Shown one piece after another: positions 24,841-33,600 of a stretch of 64,000 nt of DNA (position 1 is its first letter; every line of letters starts with the position of its first letter). Below the pieces are notes generated by a model, which saw nothing but the letters and a program-made list of their open reading frames with translations, ran no database searches and was not told the DNA's origin. Made by a program: the position numbers and the translations under genes. Origin of the DNA: Astragalus membranaceus (taxonomy: Eukaryota > Streptophyta > Magnoliopsida > Fabales > Fabaceae); NCBI GenBank assembly GCA_039519185.1, contig CM076847.1, forward strand, positions 91,360,360-91,424,359. Direction: 5' to 3'.

Positions 24841-26088
24841 GGGTTTTTTTTTTATGTACCCCCATCATCTCCCTATTTACCCCCACATAAAAGTGAAACC
24901 CGAAAATACTCCTGCCCAATTTTTAATTCGCTCGGATTTACCTCCATTTGAGGTAAATCCGCTTTGTTATTTTTAAAGTCGGATTTACCTCATATGGGGG
25001 TGCCCAATAGGTAAATCCGATTTCAAAAATAACAAAGCGGATTTACCTTAGCTAGAGGTAAATCCGCTTTGTTATTTTGGAAATCGGATTTACCTAGTGG
25101 GTACATAAATCCGATTTCCCTAAAAAAAGAGAAAATCGGATTTATCCCACCTAAGGTAAATCCGATTTCCCTAAAAAAAGGAAATCGGATTTATCCCACC
25201 TAAGGTAAATCCGATTTTGTTATTAAAAAAATTGTTTTTTATTTAATTTTTTTAAAAAAGGTTATAAAATACTACTAAAAATCCGTTAAACAGCCAAAAC
25301 TAATCCAAAAATTATGAAAACACCACTAAAAATCTAATAAAACCAAAATAAAGTTATGCAAATTTTTTCAGATTTTTTGGAGATTATGAAAAATTTAAAA
25401 AATTAATAAAAAATAGTAAACGATGGAATTTGGGATTTTGAGGTCCCCAGTCCTGAAAGAAGTCACTTCTTTAGGAGTATTGATCCTTGATATTTTTCGG
25501 ATTTAAAGAATGTGGTTTCATTACAATTTGAGTAGGTTGCCCGAAAACTGATTTTTTAGCCTAAATTATTCTCCCGACGTACAATATCGTCACGTGTTAA
25601 CGAACTACACACTAAACAGAACCAAAAGATGGTCGAAATTTGTTTTTAAAATTTTAACTGATTTATTTATTTATTAATTGGGTTAACAAAGCGGATTTAC
25701 CCCCACATAAGGTAAATCTGCTTTGGTTATTTTTAAAAGCGGATTTACCTTATATGATGGGGTAGATCTGCTTTTAAAAATAACAAATCGGATTTACCCC
25801 CACTTAAGGTAAATCCGATTTGTTATTTTTAAAAGCGGATCTACCCATCTTAAATAAATCCGATTTAAATTTTTTAAAATTTTTAGTGGAAATCGGATTT
25901 ACCTAAATCCGATTTAAATTTTTTAAAATTTTTTGTGGAAATCGGATTTAGGTAAATCAGATTTCCAAAAAAAAAAAATGAAATCAGGATACGTTCAGGA
26001 TTTTTAAATTTTGTTAAGGGCAATTGCGTCTTTTCGCAGGGTCGGTGGGGGTAGCTGGGAGATGATGGGGGTACAAAAAAAAAATCCC
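24841..26088. mobile_element. hairpin-rich TIR element beside CYP97B, 1248 bp
   Basis: The inverted ends read GGGTTTTTTTTTTATGTACC... on the left and, on the opposite strand from the right, GGGATTTTTTTTTTGTACC..., and both continue into CCCATCATCTCCC. The flanks share an 8-bp direct repeat, AAAAATGA (24833-24840 and 26089-26096). The inside holds about twenty copies of AAATCCG/CGGATTT in alternating orientation, mostly as GGTAAATCCGATTT and its complement, so it can fold into many short hairpins. Mutator-like or hAT-like origin is possible; the superfamily is not settled. No coding sequence. Confidence 0.8.
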
Positions 26089-26924
26089 AAAAATGAAAAA
26101 TAACTTAAAAGCTCACTTTCCACGGGTCCTATTAGAACAGAAAAATGCCCAATTTCCATTTCCACGGGTCCTATTAGAAGAGAAAAAATATCCATCAAAA
26201 AATATCCTAATAGAACGTGGGCTTTTACGTACTCCCTCCAGCTTTTTATTTTTATTTTTATGAAAGAAGTAAAATTGCATTCGTCCTTTAATTTATTTAG
26301 GTTTAATTACAGTTTTGGTCCCCCTATTTTCACCAACTCACGATTTTGGTTCTCAAGTTTTTTTCACGAATTTAGTCCCTCTATTTTCCCAATTTGTAAA
26401 ATCATAGTCCCCCCACTAATTTGGTCAAAATTAATGCTGACTTGTAACTCACTTATTCTACGTGGCGTGACACGTAGGCATGCCTAGTTGGCATTTAAAT
26501 TCAAATTTGTTACTTTATTAGGGAATCGAAGGAAAGAAACTTTTCATCTTCTTCTTCCCTGATACGTTCATCTTCTGGCACCAACCTAAACCCTAAAACC
26601 ATCAACTCCAGAATTGTCCCTTCAAAGTCACGATCCAGAGCCAAAAATCCCCATAGCATGCTACTGGTATATGCAGGTGACTGGTTTAAAATGCTACTGG
26701 TTTAAAATGCTAGCTTTAAATAAATGCTCTTTCATTATAACTGCTCTTTCACTTTAAACCAGAAAATCTGATCTCTTCCAAATGGAAATGAAAAAAATCT
26801 GCATAATCCATGAAATTTTTTTGCATAATAATAGAACACTTGATTTCATTATGATTCCATTCATTACAACAACTAACATAAACATAAACATAGATGGCAC
26901 AAAGCCATTCATTACAACCATACA

Positions 26925-27309
26925 CTAAAATTCAGTCTCATTTTTCTTCAGTTGAGTAACATTGTTTTTCAATTCAGCAACTTTGTTCTTCAAGTCATCA
27001 ACCTTCTTCATGAAGGACCAAATTAACTCCTTAGCTCTAGCAGTCATCTCTTCATCATACTAGTCAAAGAAACAACATTGTTTTTCACCAAATTTCTGAA
27101 AAATCAAAGGTAGAAGATTAAAACAGAGATCAAAAACAAAGAACAATGTAAGGGTATAGAAATCGTACCTCAAATAATCCACATCCATAGAACCTTCGTC
27201 CAGGGTTCTCTTTTGTCCAAGAAGTAGTCAATGGAGCTTCCTCTCCATAGTGGCGAATGAGTCTTCTTCTCAAAGAAGACCTAGGTGACAAAAATGAATA
27301 CTGAGACAT
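26925..27309 (-). pseudogene. GRF-type zinc-finger protein, in-frame stop
   Basis: Exon 1 is 27309-27169 (47 codons from ATG), exon 2 is 27095-26925, with a GT-AG intron. The motifs EEAPLTTSWTKENPGRRFYGC and, in exon 2, YDEEMTARAKEL plus a Lys/Asn-rich coiled coil, match the small GRF zinc-finger/coiled-coil proteins common in legume genomes. Two defects are visible: the first Cys pair of the finger is missing (IRHYGEE where a CxCG is usual), and a TAG interrupts exon 2 at CCFFD*YDEE, where family members usually have Trp. It is the passenger of the surrounding Mutator-like element. Confidence 0.75.
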
Positions 27310-27929
27310 AGTTTCAAGTCGCGAAAGGAGAGGAATAGATTCTGGGCGATTTCAGGCTCTGGATCGTGACTTTGAAGGGACAATTCTGGAGTTGATGGTT
27401 TTAGGGTTTAGGTTAGTGCCAGAAGATGAACGTATCAGGGAAGAAGAAGATGAAAAGTTTCTTTCCTTCGATTCCCTAATAAAGTAACACTACAAGAATT
27501 TCGGTGATTTCCGAGGGAAAAATCCCTCGGAAAAGCAGGAAAATCGGTCGCTAATTCACGTTTCCGACGGAATTTCCGACGGACAAAATTCCGTGGGATA
27601 AACGGTCCTCGCAAACGATTTCCGACGGAAAATTCCCTCGGAAACGCTTCCGTCGCAAATCCCTCGGAAACTCCGTCGGAAATATCCCTCGCAAATCCCT
27701 CGGAAACTCCGTCGGAAATATCCCTCGCAAATCCCTCGGAAATATTAATTCACAGCAAAAAAAAAACTATATCCCAACAGTCATCTATTCAAGCACCACA
27801 AATATTTTTCATTACATGCTGATGACAATTGAAACTATATCAACAATCAACCATTCATAACTCCAATATTATTGAGCCAACATTTTACAAAGAAATTAAA
27901 CAATAGTATATTAGCATTAAGGAAAACCT

Positions 27930-28038
27930 CTAGGAAAATTTGGCAGTTTCCAAGTATGACAACTCTTGAGTTGCATTGGCAATGTCAAAAGAACCACTTC
28001 CAGCTTTCCACTTTATCAAAGAATTGAAGGCATGGCAT
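27930..28038 (-). pseudogene. exon-like fragment of unknown origin inside the CACTA element
   Basis: A minus-strand segment follows an acceptor-like TTTCTACAG and stays open for 35 codons (reading CHAFNSLIKWKAGSG...) before TAG at 27930. It ends like a terminal exon. I do not recognise the protein; it does not look like the C-terminus of either neighbouring captured gene. Confidence 0.35.
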
Positions 28039-28409
28039 CTGTAGAAAAAGGCACTTGCACATGAAACATCCACATTACCAAAAATGCCAAGCAGTAAAAT
28101 TAAAATGAAACTTCACAATTGAAACATATACAATGAAAGAGAACAGCAAAATGTTCAAACACTACAATATATATATTTTCAGTCTCCTGTGCTGTATTAG
28201 ACCATTAGTAATTTAAATTCCTCTAAAGCAAAAGAAACCATAAGCAGGAAACATAAATAGTTATTAAGTTCCATCAATGGATAACTTCTTGTTAGAGTGA
28301 TTTGCCAAAATACACAGTTGGAATGAATGTTATCTTAGTATCATGCATATCAATGTTACAAAAAAATTGTTTATTCATAATTGTTAAGACTTCATCAGGG
28401 GAAGTTTAC

Positions 28410-29450
28410 CTGTGCCAACTTGCTGCTTGAGTACCCCACCAAACTAGAATATTTCCTTTTGCCAGATGTGACATTCATATCTTCAGCATCAACAAAGCCA
28501 ACATGATGCATCTACAAAAAAAGGGGGAAAGAGGAGGCAAAGCAATCTAAGATTCAGAATGGGGGAAAGAGGAGGCAAAGCAATCTAGGAAAAGAAAAAA
28601 CTTTAGTAAATTAGTACAATACATAAATCAAAAACAATAATTTGACTATAAATCAATTAGGGATCCAAAACCACAAACAGAGAGGGTCAACACTTGGTGT
28701 TCTCGCAGATTCAGAATGATAGACAATAAAGATAGACACAAATTAATTACAAACACTTTTCATTGGAAATACCAACCTCCAATGGAAAAAATGCCAGCAT
28801 TGTTAATGAAAACATGCAAGGGAGCTGAGCGTGCATTCCAAGCTTCAGCAAACCTCGCAACAGAATCCAATGAGAGAAGATCCACCTGCATCACCTTAAC
28901 AACCCACCCAAAATAAAATTCATTGAGCGGCGTAAAACCGAATCATGCTTGAGCTTATTTTGCAATTAAAAAAGCTTTTCTAATATCAGCCAATCCAAAT
29001 ACACACTACCACAAAACGTTGGATTGTTTAAAATTTAACACAGCCTGTTCTCAAAATGCTAGTTTGATGTTCCTTACAAAATAATGAGTAATACTAATGG
29101 AAATAAAAAGATAAAGTTAGCAATATAATATAAAATCATTCATGTATTTTCACCCAATAGCTAGAACACCCCCCATTCTTTTAACAAAATTAATTGATTT
29201 TCAGCACAAGATAGGTGTGGATTGTCTACACTTCAAGTCCAAAGGGCTGTTGAGTGAGGTGTATATTAGAAACATTGAGTTTCTACTCAACTGGCTTAGT
29301 TTTTGGTATAGTTGGTTCATGAGAGTTACCTCAACATTGAGTGCAATACCCAATCCTCCAGACTCAATCTGCCACTTCATGATCAAATCATGACCCGCCT
29401 TTGTGTTCCTCACTGCCATAACAACACGAGCCCCTGACTGTGCCAATTGC
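28410..29450 (-). pseudogene. captured short-chain dehydrogenase exons (FEY-like)
   Basis: Three exon-like blocks with consistent acceptors and donors lie in order on the minus strand: 29450-29330 (QLAQSGARVVMAVRNTKAG...), 28885-28777 (DLLSLDSVARFAEAWNARS... ending HVFINNAGIFSIGG) and 28511-28410 (HHVGFVDAEDMN... ending GYSSSKLAQ). NNAG and the YSSSK catalytic Tyr-Ser-x-x-x-Lys signature are those of classical/extended short-chain dehydrogenases. The sequence resembles plant FOREVER YOUNG (FEY) oxidoreductases. The exon that normally joins NNAGIFS to the next block is missing, as are both ends, so this cannot encode a working enzyme. Confidence 0.75.
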
Positions 29451-29797
29451 CTGCATGATGTAAATAACAAGAAAAAAAACATTAAATTCCCAAGTTAATT
29501 ACCAGTTCCCTTTTTCTCAATATAAAATAGCTGACAGTGCCAAACTCAAAAACATAAATAGTAGTACTATATTCTCAATCTCACATGTCTCATTGACTAC
29601 CGTTGACTTACAAATGAAGAAAACAAGTAACCAAAACATCACACATCATTTATTACCCATTTCAACAAATAACCACAAAGGACCCTCCATTCCAACAAAC
29701 TAAAACAACAACCACAAAAACAAAACAAAACCCACTTCCCATAGCACGGAAGATTTATTTTCTTTGTTATGTAAAAGAGGACATCTAAAAAACTTAC

Positions 29798-30539
29798 TTC
29801 ACGCATCTTTTCAATCTGTTCCTTACAACCCCCAACATAATTATATGTCACATCTGGCTTCTCTTCAACTGAATCATGGTAACACCCTTGAATCAATTTT
29901 TGGAGGCAACGGAATCAGAATCTGATTTTTATTTCTATCAACGCTGCAGTGATAAAATAAAGGTCAAAAAACGAGTAGACAACAAGGAAATAATGTTCTT
30001 TTTTCCATGGGTAATATTTTAGCATTAGAGTTACTTGTTGGATACATACCCAACGCGCATTCCTTCCTCTATGTCAGTGGGGGAAACCTTGTCTCCTAGC
30101 CCAACAACAAACTGTCATCAAGCAGAAGGTAAATTAGACCGAACTTCAAAATGAAAAAAAAAACTTTGGCATTTTACACAGCATATTCAATAATTGATTA
30201 GCAAGCTATGTCGAACATTTGCAAACAATTATCTATCTGGTAAGTAAAGGGAAAATGAAAAGATTGCTATAATATATAGGCACCTTTGCAATCTGTTTCA
30301 CATTGATAGCATATTTGGCATCTTCAGAGTTTGGATTTATAATTTTGGTGCATCTTGCCACCTGTTCAGTTAATAACCATCATTAGCAATGCTATAAATA
30401 CTAAACATTTTTAAGAAAATCTACAAAAAAGGGAAACAAAGACCCGCCTGGAGAGGCTGCTCCTCCTGCATCATTTGCTTATCAGAAACAAGATCCCACT
30501 GGCTTGGTGCAGCTAAACCAGTATCAGATTCCTTGATAC
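29798..30539 (-). pseudogene. captured 26S proteasome ATPase RPT1 exons
   Basis: Four exon-like blocks in order on the minus strand: 30539-30448 (ESDTGLAAPSQWDLVSD...), 30361-30284 (VARCTKIINPNSEDAKYAIN...), 30111-30050 (FVVGLGDKVSPTDIEEGMR) and 29943-29798 (DRNKNQI..., EEKPDVTYNYVGGCKEQIEK...). These are the N-terminal and OB-domain parts of proteasome regulatory subunit 7 (RPT1), stopping just before the AAA ATPase core. The last block carries small indels that break the frame after PPKID, and the first block has GCGGGT where a GT donor is expected. Both ends of the gene are absent, so it is a nonfunctional capture. Confidence 0.85.
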
Positions 30540-31943
30540 CTATTATTACAGCAGAAAGTAACATCTAAGGAAGTGTGCAAGTGTTAACAAAATCCAGTCC
30601 ATGCAACTAAGGGAACCAGTATGAATGCAATGAAAACAAAACATCCACGTAATATCAATTATTGTTTCCTTCCTTCGGTTTTTTTCGCTTCTTTTTTCTG
30701 GTTGATGACTGATGGCCGCAAACTAATGCCATCAATAATAGGAATAAATTTAGAGATAGAAAACATAACCAATTAAAGGGCAAATTATAACCATATCAGA
30801 ACAGAAACAAAAAGGGCAATTATAACCAAATCAGAACAGAAACAAATTATAACCATATCAGAATAGAAACAAATTATAACCAAATTATAACCAATTAAAG
30901 GGCAATTTAGAGATATAAATTGCAGGCAACATATCTAATACTTAGAAAACAAAAACTACTCAAAATCAGAACAGAGAAACAGAACACAGAACAGAGAAAC
31001 AAAGAAATTAGAAGAAGCTGTAAAATACCATTACCTTCGCGCAGTGGAGAGAGTCCAGAGAAATACGCACAGACTGAATTGGGGAGGGTTCAGATTGAAG
31101 CTGTAAAATTAGGAAGATGAGATTAGGGTTTTTAGTAAATCAAAAATTAGGGTTCTGATTAGGAAAAAATAGAGAAGAAGTAGAATCGAGTAGTTACCAT
31201 AGAAGAAGAAGAGGAGGAGAAGGAGCGGTGGGTCGTGCGACGGGAGGAGGTGAGAGCGACGACGATGCGACGGGAGGAGGAGAAGGAGCCTTGTTGTGCG
31301 ACGGGAGCGGTGGGACGACGATGCGAAGCTGAGAGTGATGGTGGCCGGCGATGCGAAGGTGAGAGCGGTGGTGGCCGGTGGTGGTGGTAGCGAGTAGAGA
31401 GGAACAGGTAGCGAGAGAGAGGGTAGCGAGAGAGAAGAACGGGTAGCGAGAGAGAGGAACAGAAGAAGCATTGCGAATATGAAGTGGTGGGATAATGATT
31501 TACTTTTAAGTGAAAAACAATTTCCCACGGATATTTATTCATTTCCGACCGAAACTTCCCTCGGAAAGTAGCGAGGGATTTAAATTCCGTCGGAAATGTA
31601 AGCGGGAAATGCACTAAACCCGTAGCGAGGGAAATTCCGTCGGAAACGAATGTATTAGCGACCAAAAATATTCCCTCGGAAATATGTGGTAGGTAAATCT
31701 AGTAATTCTTGTAGTGTAATAAATTTGAATTTAAATGCCAACTAGGCATGCCTACGTGTCACTCCATGTAGGATAAGTGAGTTACAAGTCAGCATTAATT
31801 TGGACCAAATTAGTGGGGGACCATGATTTTACAAATTGGGAAAATAGGGGGACTAAATTCGTGAAAAAAAACTTTGGGGACCAAAATCGTGAGTTGGTGA
31901 AAATAGGAAGACCAAAACTGTAATTAAGCCATTTATTTAATCA

Positions 31944-33060
31944 TGACATCAAATTTCACTCTTCACTATTTTTTAAGAATTGTATTTGCCTATTTTTCTA
32001 GAGGTTGTCTTCTTTCTCGATCCGGTACATTTGCCAATATTTTTGATCAAGTTCGTCTTTTCGATACTCAAACAGCATATAGCCTCTTTGAGCATAATGT
32101 GACTTATGCTCTTTCTAATGGTGTCTCTCTCTACCAAATCTCATTTTATATGTACTTTGGTTGACCATTTGGTGTATCCGACCATTATCAGACTCATATT
32201 GCTTATATAATGCATGTTGTTAGTCAATATGTTGTTTCCCCCACCACATTGCATTGGGAAGTTGTCTTTCGCATACTTTGGTATTTTGAGACAACCAATT
32301 AAAAAGTCTTCTTTTTTTTTTTTTTCATTTTCTTCTTTGGAATTGTGTCTTTACTTACTCTGAATGCATGCTGATTGGGCTAGTAACCCGGATCGCAAGT
32401 GTACTACAAGTTTTTGTATTTTTTTAGGAAATTTTCTCATCTCTTGGAAGTGCAAGAAGGAAGATATTTTCTTTCGTTCTTTTACACAGACTATCGTACT
32501 ATGGCAACGACCACTTTAGTGATTTTTTGCTATATTGGCTTCCTGCCGATATGGGTGTCCCTTTCTTTGAACCGACTCCTATGTATTGTGATAATAAGAG
32601 TGTCACTCAAATTGTTCACAACTCGTTTTTTCATGAACGCACAACGAGTGGCGGACCTAGGCTTAGTGAGGGGGTTCACTTGACCTCCCCGCCCCCCCAT
32701 TCTGAACCCCTGAAATTATAATTTTGTATTACGACCCCTAATTTTGTTTCCAATTGCTCCCAAATACTTCACACAAACACATCACTAGGCCAATTATGAG
32801 TTATATAATTTATTTATTTGAATATATTAAAGTTGCTTTTAATTATATTTTTAGCGATTCATGCTTTTAAAAATTTTGAACCCCCTGATTCCGGATCATG
32901 GATCCGCCACTGCACACAACACATTGAGATTGTTTCTTCCTCCCTGCAACTTGTTGACTTGTTCACGAAAATACATTTCATCAAACGTTCACACCTCCAA
33001 GTTGACAAACTCTCAACGCTCTCTCTAAATGCATCATGAGTTTGAGCGGAGATAATAATT
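31944..33060 (+). pseudogene. copia retrotransposon pol relic (RT end and RNase H)
   Basis: Broken frames still read as the C-terminal part of a copia polyprotein: TRPDI-like then HVVSQYVVSPTTLHW (about 32180-32270), ADWASNPDRK (about 32355-32400), ADMGVPFFEPTPMYCDNKS (about 32530-32620), FHERT, then after a MITE insertion HIEIVSSSLQLVDLFTK (about 32920-32970). Frameshifts and stops separate the blocks. A weak purine tract follows at about 33040 and an LTR-like region to about 33340. Confidence 0.8.
32646..32912. mobile_element. hAT-type MITE inside the copia RNase H
   Basis: The ends GAGTGGCGGACC and GGATCCGCCACTG are inverted, flanked by an 8-bp direct repeat, CGCACAAC/CACACAAC (7/8 identical; 32638-32645 and 32913-32920). 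It splits the conserved copia phrase FHERT...HIEI. It shares its end sequence and internal GAACCCC motif with the MITE at 3237-3451. Confidence 0.8.
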
Positions 33061-33340
33061 AGAGTTAGCATACTAGTTATATAGTTATTATGATACTTAT
33101 AGAGTATTATAGTATAAGTTACAGCGTTTCGGATATTGTTACAAAGTTTTGTTGTAGCTATGTTAGGGGTAGTTTAGTCTTTTAACATCTTGTATGTGTA
33201 TATATACCCTTACGACTCTATTGTTAATCAGAACATTTGCCACCTGCTTGCAACCCCTATAGGGTTTTCTAATCTATTTGCTCTCTTGTTCTTCCACTCT
33301 CTTCTCTTCTCTTCTATATGTTTCACCATTGCTAACATGG
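33050..33340 (+). mobile_element. probable 3-prime LTR of the copia relic
   Basis: This lies directly after the end of the pol relic. It contains a TATA-like TATATATACCC (33200) followed by a pyrimidine-rich leader with CTCTTCTCTTCTCTTC, and ends near TTCACCATTGCTAACA, a common shape for a copia LTR end. The 5-prime border and its partner LTR are not clear. Confidence 0.45.
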
Positions 33341-33600
33341 AGGTCCAAATCCATTTGTTTTTAACATGGAAAGAAGACTTTTAGGAAACTTTTGGAGGAA
33401 AATGAAGAGTAGAACAATTCTAGACGAGACTATTTTAAAATCAGGGGGTGTTCTGCTCTTTAAGGTTAATTTACAAATGAGAGGCTCCCCTTATATAGAG
33501 AATAAAGCAAAGTTTTACACATTTTTACATTTAATGTGCGCTTTTCAACTACTTAATTACACCTAGCTACCAACTTCTCATTCAATACTACTACGTATTC

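Larger units (their letters stand above)
27488..31716. mobile_element. CACTA element carrying captured gene exons, 4229 bp
   Basis: The ends are CACTACAAGAATT and AATTCTTGTAGTG, flanked by a 3-bp duplication TAA (27485-27487 and 31717-31719), as usual for CACTA transposons. The subterminal regions (27500-27745 and 31520-31690) are packed with TCCCTCGGAAA, TTCCGTCGGAAA and TTCCGACGGAA motifs in both orientations. No transposase is visible. Instead the interior holds minus-strand exons of an RPT1-like gene, a FEY-like dehydrogenase and one unidentified terminal exon, with introns retained, so the capture was at DNA level. Confidence 0.93.
26300..31930. mobile_element. Mutator-like element with 9-bp TSD, interrupted by a CACTA element
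   Basis: The ends GGTTTAATTACAG (26300) and CTGTAATTAAGCC (ending 31930) are flanked by a perfect 9-bp duplication, ATTTATTTA (26291-26299 and 31931-31939), the Mutator hallmark. Terminal inverted repeats are about 343 bp: left 26300-26642; right 27355-27487 continued at 31720-31930 after removal of the CACTA insertion. Without that insertion the element is about 1.4 kb and carries one passenger, the GRF zinc-finger pseudogene at 26925-27309, between the arms. No transposase, so it is a non-autonomous gene-carrying Mutator-like element. Confidence 0.93.

Noticed and set aside
31109..31665. Two long minus-strand frames (139 and 168 codons) at the right end of the CACTA element
   Set aside because: Low-complexity Ser/Leu/Arg sequence created by purine/pyrimidine-biased DNA and subterminal repeats; no domain.
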